Below, piece by piece: positions 8,757 through 16,932 of a stretch of 64,000 nucleotides of DNA. The position numbers and the translations under genes were made by a program. Below the pieces are notes generated by a model that made no database searches, had not been told where the DNA came from, and saw only the letters and a program-made list of their open reading frames with translations. The stretch spans positions 62,001 to 126,000 of the forward strand of contig CAYTPV010000002.1 of the NCBI GenBank assembly GCA_964440115.1. Reading direction: 5' to 3'. Each line of letters starts with the position of its first letter. Within the stretch, counting starts at the first letter, position 1. The stretch is from JAEWWD01 sp964440115. Its GTDB lineage: Bacteria > Bacillota > Clostridia > Christensenellales > CAG-138.

Positions 8757-9518
8757 TTAGTCCGCCACTTCGGCTGTTCCTTCGGCTTTATCAACCGTGA
8801 AGTCCATCGGTTTATATCCATTGACATGAAGCTGAAGTTTAAACGCCAAGCCATTGGACGAAGTACCATAAAGCCCGTTCGGGTTGCCGAGATAATGTCC
8901 TTGTTCGGAAACCTTGTTATCAAAATGGATGGTTTGCTTTTCCCCGGCACCAACCGTTAAGCCTTCCAACTTAACATAATAGCCTTCGACTTTGTTCGTT
9001 TCTTTTTTATCAGTAATGGTATAATAGATCTCAAACTTGTCAAGCGTTTCAGAACCAGTATTATTTATGGTGATTTCAAGGTGATCCGGGGCGTCTTTCT
9101 TATCGGGGCCGACATTATCCTCCACTCGTACATCTTTAATTTCAATTGGCAAAGCGGTAGTGCTAGTCTCTTTGATCGGATTTTCGATAAAGAGTGGATT
9201 CGGGTCGTCTTTGTCGCCAATTCCATTTCCGTTGGTGTCCGAAGCGTAGGGGTTTGTACCCAGCACTTTCTCTGCTGCATCCGGGATCCCGTCGCCGTCG
9301 GTATCATCCTGAGCTCCCGCCGCGGGTGGATTCGTGCTTTGTGCGTTTGATGCGTTTTGTGCGTTTGATGCGTTTTGTGCGTTTGTTGCGCTTGGTGAGC
9401 TTGCTGCGCTTGGTGCACTTGCTGCGCTTGGTGAGCTTGGTGTGTTTTTGCTGCATCCAGCCAAGATAAGAGTTGTGCAAAGTACACACGCGAGTAATAA
9501 ATAGAATTTCTTTTTCAT
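8757..9518 (-). CDS. lipoprotein with thrombospondin-3-like calcium repeats
   Basis: 253 residues. A lipoprotein signal peptide ends LILAGC (lipidated Cys about residue 22). Next is a low-complexity stalk of Ser/Ala/Pro and repeated NAQNAS units, then two Asp/Asn-rich calcium loops DTDGDGIPD and DTNGNGIGD of the thrombospondin type 3 kind. The C-terminal beta domain of about 125 residues is rich in NNTGSE and GHYLGNPNG-type motifs and is not recognised. AGGAGG precedes the ATG, and the ABC permease gene ends 14 bases upstream, so it is the last gene of the 12636-8757 export operon. It may be the surface component or cargo of that transporter. Confidence 0.8.
   Translation of the reverse strand: MKKKFYLLLACVLCTTLILAGCSKNTPSSPSAASAPSAASSPSATNAQNASNAQNASNAQSTNPPAAGAQDDTDGDGIPDAAEKVLGTNPYASDTNGNGIGDKDDPNPLFIENPIKETSTTALPIEIKDVRVEDNVGPDKKDAPDHLEITINNTGSETLDKFEIYYTITDKKETNKVEGYYVKLEGLTVGAGEKQTIHFDNKVSEQGHYLGNPNGLYGTSSNGLAFKLQLHVNGYKPMDFTVDKAEGTAEVAD
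9343..9460 (-). repeat. short coding tandem repeats in lipoprotein stalk
   Basis: Two adjoining families of short repeats encode the stalk: an 18-base unit giving NAQNAS (about three copies) and a related GC-richer unit giving SPSAAS/APSAAS. The frame is kept, so copy number can change by slippage and alter the distance of the domain from the membrane. Confidence 0.7.
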
Positions 9519-9532
9519 GGGAAACCTCCTGT

Positions 9533-10492
9533 TTATTCTTCAAATATATCTTCACGCCTGAGAAGAATCATGGTCGCGCAAAGCCACAATATAATGCATG
9601 GAGCCGCAAGAGCGGCAACATCAAACCATTTGATAGCCACGACTTCCAACGCAGTATTTTTGTCAAATCCCGGCTTCACATTCAAAAGCGCAAAACCGGC
9701 GCGTTCGTAATGCTTCGTAGGCGAACATTCCTCAATCCCATCCCGGAGCGTTTCATAAAACTGAAAGCGGTCCAATACCTTTTGAGAGTCTGCCTTGCTC
9801 ATACCCATAGAGGCAAAAAAACCTCCGGGAAGCTGATTATCCATATCCATCGTATCGCCGATCTGCGGAAGTATAAACGAAATAATCAGCCAAATCATTA
9901 CGGTGATCAGTAGCGCCTTGTTCCCTTCCCGAACAAGTATCGCCATAAACATTCCCAATAGAAGGAAAAACGTCATATATAGAAATGAGATCATGAAAAA
10001 CAGGCCTTGCCTCGCTATATCGTCGGCTGTTATAGGCGCATGGCTGATTACAAGCACAGCTAACAGCGTAATCACAAATGAAAACAAGGATATAAGTATC
10101 AACAGCACAAGATTTCCGAGTAATTTACCGTTCAGAAAACCGTCTCGATAAATCTGACGGGAAAGAATGAGGCGCATGGTTCCTGCTCGCCGCTCGTTGA
10201 CAATTGAGGCGTTACCCAATACAATCGCCATCAGCGCACCCAGAAGCCCGATATAATTTGCAAAGTTCTTTGAGGCTGAAAGCGGGTTGAAAGACGGCGG
10301 TGGCGGCAGTTCTGTTTTGCCTAAGCTTTTCAGGATATCAACCGACTGGTTATAGCTTTCCACGTTGATTTTTACCTGGATGGAGCCTAATACCACTGAT
10401 ACGATAATTAGAAGGACCAACATGGAAAGCAAGACGACAAACAATTTGTTGCGAAATGCATCCAGTATTTCTTTTTTTGCCAATGTAAGCAC
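9533..10492 (-). CDS. ABC-2 type transporter permease (second)
   Basis: 319 residues from a GTG at 10492, chosen because GGAGG lies eight bases upstream, while the ATG further up has none and would overlap the preceding gene. N-terminal LAKKEILDAFRNKLF and six membrane helices are typical of ABC-2 permeases, with a large external loop after helix 1, the NERRAGTMRLILSRQIYRDGF motif and a second loop (MDMDNQLPGGFFASMG) before the last helix. It pairs with the permease at 10988 and the ATPase at 11908 as an exporter. Confidence 0.86.
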   Translation of the reverse strand: MLTLAKKEILDAFRNKLFVVLLSMLVLLIIVSVVLGSIQVKINVESYNQSVDILKSLGKTELPPPPSFNPLSASKNFANYIGLLGALMAIVLGNASIVNERRAGTMRLILSRQIYRDGFLNGKLLGNLVLLILISLFSFVITLLAVLVISHAPITADDIARQGLFFMISFLYMTFFLLLGMFMAILVREGNKALLITVMIWLIISFILPQIGDTMDMDNQLPGGFFASMGMSKADSQKVLDRFQFYETLRDGIEECSPTKHYERAGFALLNVKPGFDKNTALEVVAIKWFDVAALAAPCIILWLCATMILLRREDIFEE

Positions 10493-10496
10493 AAGC

Positions 10497-10991
10497 CTAC
10501 CTCCTTCCGTGCTTTTTGAAATAAACAAGTGCAATCAGTGCTACACCCAGAACGCCGGCTGAAATGAACCACAAATAACGTATATCAGTGGAAACCGCAG
10601 CAGGCATTACAAGCGCATTACTCTCCAAGGTTCCATTCTGACAGATCAGCTTTATTTCATGCGTTCCGGCATTTTGTGATGGAGGTACTGCGAATGTCAA
10701 AACAAACAACCCAGATTGAGCCGGTTGCAAATCCAGACTTTCCGGCTTCACGCTTTCTACGATCCATTTATAGGGAAGATCAACTTTAGGACGAATACCG
10801 GAAACCTGGGATGTCCCTGTGTTTTCCACCTTGACCGTGAGGGAAACAGATTTTCCATTCGTCACCCGGAGCGTATCAGTTTCACTGGATAGGGTAAGCG
10901 GAGTTTCGGGCCCTGCGGCAAAAGCACTTCCGGCAGAGCATATCAGTAAAGCAACGACAATTCTCAATACCATGCGAATTTTATTCCTCAT
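10497..10991 (-). CDS. secreted NEW3-domain membrane-anchored protein of ABC cassette
   Basis: 164 residues from ATG 10991 (ribosome site AAGGAGGG; the start overlaps the upstream stop as ATGA). Signal peptide to about residue 25 (SAGSAFAAGPE), one Ig-like NEW3 domain (VTNGKSVSLTVKVENTGTS, GLFVLTFAVPPSQNAGTHEIKL), a C-terminal membrane helix and a basic tail KKHGRR. NEW3-type proteins often accompany ABC-2 exporters and may guide cargo or stabilise the pump outside the membrane. It sits between two permease genes, and the next start is only five bases on. Confidence 0.8.
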   Translation of the reverse strand: MRNKIRMVLRIVVALLICSAGSAFAAGPETPLTLSSETDTLRVTNGKSVSLTVKVENTGTSQVSGIRPKVDLPYKWIVESVKPESLDLQPAQSGLFVLTFAVPPSQNAGTHEIKLICQNGTLESNALVMPAAVSTDIRYLWFISAGVLGVALIALVYFKKHGRR

Positions 10992-11911
10992 AGCACGCCC
11001 TCCTTCTTTGCCGTCAGGGATGACAGGCAAAATGGAAGCACGCCCATGCTCAGGATATACAGAAACCGTCCAGTTTGTTTTGCAAAAGCAGCCCCAGCAC
11101 TCAATAACGCACTTTCGGAATGAACTTGCAGCAAATCGTCTCCGATCTCTTTGAATTGGACAGCTGGCGAAAACCAATCAATGAATTTAGAAATAGCTGT
11201 ATCACCGGGTACTTGCGTGGTGGTTCCGGCTACATTATTAACAGCAAACGCAAAGTTGCGCTGCGTTTCCGCAAGTTGCGGAATAACGAAGCTTACACAT
11301 ATCCAAGCTGCCATCATCACAAGGAAACTGAACGTCCGATTCCGAGAAAGGATGGAAGCCAAAAAAGAAAACATATAAAAACCAATCATGTATAGAAACG
11401 CAGTTATCATAAACGAAACAAGACGCAGAATCTCGTTTGCGTTAGGGAGCAATCCCGTAAACAGCGCAAACAAAAGCAGATTAAAAACAAAAGCAGCCAA
11501 AAGTAACGCCCCGATCAAGAATCCCGCACCAAGAAGTTTTCCCGCAATAAATTCGAATCTGGAGATGGGCCGTGTGAAGATCACCCGCAGCGTTCCGCCC
11601 TCCCTTTCGCCGGAAAAAGCATCAAACCCTAAAAAAATCGCAAGTACCGCCCCGATCATAATGATATACTCCGTCATATTGTGCAGGATTTCCAAAGGAA
11701 AAATCTGTGGTGCTTCCGGTGCCTCCGTTCCTTGCGCGTTCGCTTCCGCAACAATATCTCCATATGCCCTGAGTTCCGCATTTTTGGTTGTTGAGCCTAC
11801 ATATACCGAAACAATGGACATGGCGAGAAAAAGAATCGCCATCAAGAGGAGGACTCTGTCCTTGAAAGCGGTGGTAAACTCTTTTCTGGCTATAACGAGC
11901 ACCTTGTTCAC
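10988..11911 (-). CDS. ABC-2 type transporter permease (first)
   Basis: 307 residues. Begins VLVIARKEFTTAFKDRVLLL, then a membrane helix, a soluble external loop with YGDIVAEANAQ and EAPQIFPLEILHNM, and further helices, including the GEREGGTLRVIFTRPISRFEFIAGK-type coupling region (family signature around GEREGGTL). Its start overlaps the ATPase stop by four bases and its stop overlaps the NEW3 gene start, so the cassette is translationally coupled. Confidence 0.88.
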   Translation of the reverse strand: MNKVLVIARKEFTTAFKDRVLLLMAILFLAMSIVSVYVGSTTKNAELRAYGDIVAEANAQGTEAPEAPQIFPLEILHNMTEYIIMIGAVLAIFLGFDAFSGEREGGTLRVIFTRPISRFEFIAGKLLGAGFLIGALLLAAFVFNLLLFALFTGLLPNANEILRLVSFMITAFLYMIGFYMFSFLASILSRNRTFSFLVMMAAWICVSFVIPQLAETQRNFAFAVNNVAGTTTQVPGDTAISKFIDWFSPAVQFKEIGDDLLQVHSESALLSAGAAFAKQTGRFLYILSMGVLPFCLSSLTAKKEGVL

Positions 11912-12636
11912 TGTACACCACCCCCTGACTCAATGCGGAAGTAAATCTCCTCCAGTGATTTGCAGTCCCTGAATTTTTGTTCCAGACTTTGCAACGTATC
12001 AGAAATGCACAGCTTACCATGACTGAGGATCCCTATATCGGTGCATAGTTTTGTCACTTCTGACAGCAGGTGTGTATTCATGAAAATTGTCGTGCCCCAC
12101 TCAGCATTGATTTTGAGCAGAATATTGCGAATATCGAGTGTTCCTTGCGGATCAAGGCCGGAGGTCGGTTCATCTAGAAACAAGATTTTGGGCTTATGAA
12201 GAATTGCCTGTGCGATTCCAACACGTTGCCGCATTCCTTTTGACAAAGTTTTCACTTTTTGATCCGCCCATTCGGTAAAGTTCAGAAGTTCCAAAACCTC
12301 ATCAATATTCTTATTAATATTTGGAACGCCTGACAATTCGCCAAAAAACCGCAGATTTTGCCGCGAGGTCAGCTCTCCGTACAACCTGACGTTTTCCGGC
12401 AGATACCCGATTAGATTCCGCACTTTGAGATTGTCTTTCTGAATATCCAGCCCATCAATGGTCGCACGGCCTGATGTGGGCAGCAGCAGCGTTGTAAGCA
12501 TGGAGAGAGTCGTTGTTTTGCCCGCTCCGTTATGCCCTAAAAAGCCGAAAATCACCCCCTGGTTTACCGTGAAGCTGATATTGTCAACTGCGGTAAATGT
12601 CTTATACCGTTTTGTTAAGTTCTCTACGTTCAACAT
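11908..12636 (-). CDS. ABC transporter ATP-binding protein
   Basis: 242 residues. Walker A GHNGAGKTT (34-42), Q-loop region IGYLPEN, signature LSKGMRQRVGIAQ, Walker B ILFLDEPTSGLD and the switch His in MNTHLLSE. This is the ABC-2 (drug/lipid/protein exporter) type of ATPase. It is the first gene of a five-gene minus-strand operon with two permeases, a NEW3 protein and the calcium-motif lipoprotein. Substrate unknown. Confidence 0.95.
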   Translation of the reverse strand: MLNVENLTKRYKTFTAVDNISFTVNQGVIFGFLGHNGAGKTTTLSMLTTLLLPTSGRATIDGLDIQKDNLKVRNLIGYLPENVRLYGELTSRQNLRFFGELSGVPNINKNIDEVLELLNFTEWADQKVKTLSKGMRQRVGIAQAILHKPKILFLDEPTSGLDPQGTLDIRNILLKINAEWGTTIFMNTHLLSEVTKLCTDIGILSHGKLCISDTLQSLEQKFRDCKSLEEIYFRIESGGGVQ

Positions 12637-12744
12637 AGCTTACCCTCCTAAGTTTCAGGTTTATTATAGCTATCTAACAATGAAAATCCTGTGAGAAACG
12701 GATTCAGCCTCCATGGAAACAACGCTTGCATAAAATCAGGAATA

Positions 12745-13905
12745 TTACTTCAATTGTTCGAGCGAAGCATCCAATGCCGATTTACACGCCCCAGCATCCT
12801 GATTTGACGCACGCAATTCACTCAGAACAGCATCAATCCCAGCATCCGCCTGTTGCCATCTTGCTTGATCAGCTACTTTCATGGAAGCGGCCGCATTATC
12901 CCATGCGATTTCCAGATCCTTGACGCGTGCCTTACCCGCTTCTAGATCGCCTTTTTCTACGAGAGCCAGAACATCCGTCTCTATCGTCCGGAAGCTGGAC
13001 AAATCTGCCCATGGATCAGATGAACTGTTAGCAAGGCTTGTTTGACGAATTGCGTAGCCGATTCCTGAAAGTACAATGATGAGCCCTACGACTACAATCG
13101 TTTGCAGCATCGCATGATGTTGTTTCTGTTCTGTTTTCGGTTGCGTGTCTTCTTGTGACAAATCCCTCTTTGTGACGGTGAGAAAAATGACCGTTACGAG
13201 GATGGCTGCTAAGAAAATAACACTGGTAATAGTAGCGCCCAGACCGAGCCCGCCATTTTCAGGTGTTTGTGACAAAAAGTCCCCCAGCGAGGCACCCAAG
13301 GGCCGCGTCATGATATAAATCATCCAGAAACTGAGTACGGGTTCAAGCCCTGCTCGCCATGCAACCGCCACACAGATGATGCAAGCACAAATGATAAGCC
13401 CCGTTGTTAAATACCCCAGACCAAGCCCCTCCGCCATCAAATCGCCGCTGGCTGTGCCCAGTGCGAAGGTGAACAGAATAGCAAGCCAATAGAATGCTTC
13501 CCTGCGCATGGTGTCAATCGAATGAACCGATAAATCCTTCTCGCTTAAATACCATGAGACGAAAGTCAGCAGCAAACAAATGCTGAATAGAATTGTGGAA
13601 AATTCAAGCGGGACACCCATGCCATCGGTGAGGTTGTCCGTTACTAGCGTTCCGAATACGCTGATAAGAACTACGGTAAGCCAGTAAAGACCCGGTACAT
13701 ATTTCGTAGCCCGAAATTGCAAGAACAATACAATCAAAAACAGAATCCCCATAATAATGGATGTGCCTATAAGACCCAGCCCAAGATTGACATTCAAAAA
13801 GTCGGATGCGGTTTCACCAACCGTTGTACATAAAACTTTGATAATCCAGAAAAAGATGGTTACTGCAGGGACCTTGCTTATCATTGCTTTGGTTTTTACG
13901 TTCAT
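12745..13905 (-). CDS. COG4705-like integral membrane protein
   Basis: 386 residues. Four similar two-helix segments carry the repeated motif T.(G)(E/D)..(S/G)D.L: TTVGETASDFLNVNLGLG, GTLVTDNLTDGMG, GTASGDLMAEGLGLGYL and GASLGDFLSQ, so the membrane part is an internal fourfold repeat with paired acidic residues. A soluble, mainly helical C-terminal domain of about 110 residues follows another helix. The repeated acidic motifs suggest ion handling but no activity is established to my knowledge. It diverges from a two-component system, with a perfect inverted repeat between them. Confidence 0.75.
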   Translation of the reverse strand: MNVKTKAMISKVPAVTIFFWIIKVLCTTVGETASDFLNVNLGLGLIGTSIIMGILFLIVLFLQFRATKYVPGLYWLTVVLISVFGTLVTDNLTDGMGVPLEFSTILFSICLLLTFVSWYLSEKDLSVHSIDTMRREAFYWLAILFTFALGTASGDLMAEGLGLGYLTTGLIICACIICVAVAWRAGLEPVLSFWMIYIMTRPLGASLGDFLSQTPENGGLGLGATITSVIFLAAILVTVIFLTVTKRDLSQEDTQPKTEQKQHHAMLQTIVVVGLIIVLSGIGYAIRQTSLANSSSDPWADLSSFRTIETDVLALVEKGDLEAGKARVKDLEIAWDNAAASMKVADQARWQQADAGIDAVLSELRASNQDAGACKSALDASLEQLK

Positions 13906-13962
13906 TTTTGTTTCCTCCTTTGTTTATTTGCAGGCTGTTAGGCTTCTTAAAAGGTAATTTGT

Positions 13963-14013
13963 AATAATGAAAAGCAGATGAGAGATTTCATTTCTCATCT
14001 GCTTTTCATTATT
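13963..14013. promoter_or_regulatory. perfect 21-bp inverted repeat between divergent genes
   Basis: Arms of 21 bases (13963-13983 and 13993-14013; core GCAGATGAGA / TCTCATCTGC) enclose a 9-base loop, in the gap between the COG4705-like gene and the response-regulator gene. A TATAAT at 14023-14028 lies just beyond it, so the right arm covers the likely -35 region of the regulator promoter. It could be an operator for the adjacent regulator or an RNA hairpin at the 5' end of the membrane-protein transcript. The lack of a T-run and its position argue against a terminator. Confidence 0.6.
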
Positions 14014-14050
14014 GTTCAATAATATAATCGTAGAATTGAGGTTGATAACG

Positions 14051-14725
14051 ATGCGTCTTTTGTTGATTGAGGATGACACTTCTTTGCAAGACATTATCTC
14101 AAAAAGGTTGAAAGCGGAAGGTTATTCGGTAGATTCCTGCCTCGATGGCGAAAGCGGCTACGATTATGCCTCAGGGCTTGAATATGACTGTGTGATTCTT
14201 GATATCATGCTCCCAAAGTTAAGTGGGCTTGAAGTATTAAAAAGGCTGCGCTCAGAGGGAAACAAATCAAATATTCTTTTGCTTACCGCGAAGGACAGCC
14301 TTGAAGATCGTGTGTCGGGATTGAATGCCGGGGCGGACGATTATCTGATCAAACCCTTCGCGTTTGAGGAGTTGCTTGCCCGCATACGCACCATCATGCG
14401 CCGCACAGGAGAGAACCGGGACAATCTGCTGGCGCTGGAAGATTTGTTTATGAATGTTAGCGAACACACTGTTACCCGTGCCGGGCAACGAATCGACCTG
14501 ACCTCCAAAGAATACGCACTGCTGGAATATCTCATGCGCAATCAAGGACGGGTTCTTACCCGAACCCAGATTTCCGACCATGTGTGGAACAATGAATTTG
14601 AATATGATTCCAATATTGTAGACGTGTATATTCGCTATCTGCGAAATAAAATTGATAAGGCATACACACAAAAACTCATTCAGACAGTGCGCGGGGTGGG
14701 ATATTCATTGAGGTGCGAGGAGTGA
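14051..14725 (+). CDS. OmpR/PhoB-type response regulator
   Basis: 224 residues from ATG 14051; an upstream in-frame start overlaps the inverted repeat and lacks a ribosome site. Receiver with LIEDD, phospho-acceptor Asp51 in ILDIMLPK, LLTAKD and IKPF; winged helix with LTSKEYALLEYLMRN, VDVYIRYLRNKI and VRGVGYSL. It is followed by its kinase with a GTGA overlap and diverges from the COG4705-like gene, which is a likely target. Confidence 0.93.
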   Translation: MRLLLIEDDTSLQDIISKRLKAEGYSVDSCLDGESGYDYASGLEYDCVILDIMLPKLSGLEVLKRLRSEGNKSNILLLTAKDSLEDRVSGLNAGADDYLIKPFAFEELLARIRTIMRRTGENRDNLLALEDLFMNVSEHTVTRAGQRIDLTSKEYALLEYLMRNQGRVLTRTQISDHVWNNEFEYDSNIVDVYIRYLRNKIDKAYTQKLIQTVRGVGYSLRCEE

Positions 14726-16047
14726 AAAAACTAAAAATTCGTGTAAAAATGATGCTGTGGTACGCCCTGCTCACCGGCGTACTGTTAGCCGTTTTTCTGC
14801 CGGTATTGTATCATACTATAGCCACGACCTTACTTGACAGTGAGAAGAATAGTATAGGCGCTACCATGTCGGTTGCTGAGTCTGCTATCGAACTTGAAAA
14901 TGGACAATTGTCTATTGGAGATGAATTAAACCCACCTGCGAACACATTCATTATTGTTTGGGGCAAGAATGGTCAAGTAATTCATGCAAATACGCAGGAA
15001 AACTCATTTTATGCAATTCAATTTACACCGGGGAAACCTTACCAAGTCCAGTATCATGATGGAGATTGGCTTGTTCTTGACAAGATAATTCAGGATAGTA
15101 ACACTGTTGTAAAAATCAGAATTTGCAGTTCTCTTGACAAGATGGAAGCTGTCCTGCATCAAATGCTGATCCTTATACTGGTTATAATCCCGTTCTTATT
15201 CTTCATTGCGATAATTGGCGGGTTGTTCATTGCAAAGCGGGCATTGCGCCCTGTCAGTAAAATCACCGATTTGGCACGCGAAATCGGACGTGGGGATCTA
15301 TCGAAACGAATCACCGGCATAGAGAGCATGGATGAAGTAGGCGAACTGGCCGACACCTTCAATGAAATGCTAGCCTCTTTAGAAAAATCCTTTGAGAAAG
15401 AGAAACGCTTTTCGTCCGACTCCTCCCATGAACTACGAACACCAGTAGCGGTTATCACTGCAAACGCAGAGGCAATTTTGGCCACAACATCCGACGCTGA
15501 CACCAATACGGCCACCAGCACCATATTGTCAGAATGCTACCGCATGAACGCGGTGATTTCCCAGCTTCTAATGCTTACCAGAGGCACTGAGGGAAAGTAT
15601 CAACTGAAACTCGAAGAAGTATCGCTATCGATTGTGATTGATGCCGTGCTGGAACAGCTTCAGGAGGAAGCTGCAAACAAGGGAATCTCACTTGTCAATA
15701 AAACTGCGGACATTACGGTACAAGCCGATCAAAGCCTCATTACACAAATGTTGCTGAATTTGGTAAGCAACGCTATCAAATACGGCAGATTAGGCGGTCA
15801 TGTTTGGGTAAAGACAGAACGTGATGGTGAAAAATGCCTTATTACAGTTGCAGATGATGGTATTGGTATTATGCCAGAGGAATTGCCATTCATCTTTGAT
15901 CGGTTCTATCGTGCCGATAAGTCCCGTGACCGCAGCGGCAGCGGGCTTGGACTGTCTATTGTCAAATGGATAGTGGATGTGCATGGGGGGGGAATTGAAG
16001 TGGAAAGCACACCAGACCAAGGGTCGATATTTCTGATACGGATATGA
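14722..16047 (+). CDS. sensor histidine kinase (HAMP-HisKA-HATPase)
   Basis: 441 residues from the GTG at 14722 that overlaps the regulator stop (GTGA) and has GAGG eight bases upstream; a GTG three codons earlier is also possible. Helix, external sensor domain of about 110 residues, helix, HAMP, HisKA box DSSHELRTPVAVITA, N box NLVSNAIKYG, G boxes ADDGIGI and GSGLGLSI. It differs clearly from the kinase at 4902. The last gene of its operon; a broken glycosidase copy starts 20 bases further on. Confidence 0.92.
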   Translation: MKKLKIRVKMMLWYALLTGVLLAVFLPVLYHTIATTLLDSEKNSIGATMSVAESAIELENGQLSIGDELNPPANTFIIVWGKNGQVIHANTQENSFYAIQFTPGKPYQVQYHDGDWLVLDKIIQDSNTVVKIRICSSLDKMEAVLHQMLILILVIIPFLFFIAIIGGLFIAKRALRPVSKITDLAREIGRGDLSKRITGIESMDEVGELADTFNEMLASLEKSFEKEKRFSSDSSHELRTPVAVITANAEAILATTSDADTNTATSTILSECYRMNAVISQLLMLTRGTEGKYQLKLEEVSLSIVIDAVLEQLQEEAANKGISLVNKTADITVQADQSLITQMLLNLVSNAIKYGRLGGHVWVKTERDGEKCLITVADDGIGIMPEELPFIFDRFYRADKSRDRSGSGLGLSIVKWIVDVHGGGIEVESTPDQGSIFLIRI

Positions 16048-16067
16048 AGATAAAGATATCCTCTACG

Positions 16068-16388
16068 TTGGGCCCCAACTCCTTGAGCACGGGCAGCCCA
16101 TGAAGGACATAACAGCTCAGTGAAAAGGGCCAATCCAAGATGCGCAATCGGTTACTATGAGCCCGGGCACTATTGCTTTGTGACCGTAGACGGTCGCCAG
16201 CCCGGATACTCGGAAGGCATATCGCTTCAGGCGCTTTCACAGCTATTTTACGATTTGGGTTGTAAGGCGGCCTATAACCTTTGGTGGACAGACCGCCATG
16301 ATGGCCTATGGCAATCAATTGGTCAACCGCCCTTACAACGGCGGCCGCGAATCAGGCGATATCATTTATATCTCCGATGTTAATTATT
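16068..16388 (+). pseudogene. truncated, frameshifted copy of the glycosidase 3' end
   Basis: Nearly identical to 8217-8533 at the nucleotide level. It begins around TTGGGCCCCAACTCC and carries indels: a base lost near the NSSVKR segment and a loss in the catalytic NLDGGQ motif, so that AACCTTGACGGTGGA has become AACCTTTGGTGGA. Silent differences cluster in the last 70 bases. No start or N-terminal domain is present. This is a recent partial duplication of the gene at 7553, standing in direct orientation about 7.5 kb away. Confidence 0.9.
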
Positions 16389-16932
16389 AAAGTACGCAAA
16401 TGACTGTTGCTTGATTTTTCCGCTCTGGAATTAGTCATTATGATTCTTATTACCATAAACCGGCGAGAACTAAGAGAGAGGGGCAAGGCACAAATAATCA
16501 TTTGCAAATAATATCACCAGTCTCTGTCTCTATGGATTAAAGAGATAGGCAGTCTTTTTCGTCTTAATCCATGTAGGTAGCTATAACAGTGTTCATTGTG
16601 TGGCAAGAAATATTACTTTCATTATAATGAAGTTGCTGAGCTATTCAGTATATCTGTTGCAAAGTAGTAGTTTACTAAGGGTGTATACTACAACAGCGGC
16701 AATAGTGATCATCTTTGAAATGATATCTCACGATCTACCTACTCTCGCAAATTAGCCTGTCAAGTTTTTCGGCAATATTGTGTTGAAATAAGGTGCGCTT
16801 TAGTCTTTAAGTACTTACAGAATTGTCGGATGGATATGATTTTTCTGGCGCGTGCTCCTACAGATGAATGGAGTTCATTTTGACAGTAGTATAAAACCGT
16901 GCGTATTGGAAGTTATTGTACATTTCGTTTCG
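16389..16932. other. gene-free stretch
   Basis: About 540 bases without a supportable gene. The sequence is AT-rich with many stops in all frames. At about 16524-16559 an imperfect stem (CTGTCTCT with AGAGATAGGCAG) is followed by TCTTTTTC and could be an old terminator for the two-component operon. Confidence 0.4.

Noticed and set aside
8460..8960. A 166-codon plus-strand frame across the glycosidase end and the lipoprotein gene
   Set aside because: It runs through a strong bidirectional terminator and overlaps two supported genes.
9065..9487. A 140-codon His/Gln/Thr-rich frame in the lipoprotein gene
   Set aside because: It is the repeat stalk of the lipoprotein read in another frame.
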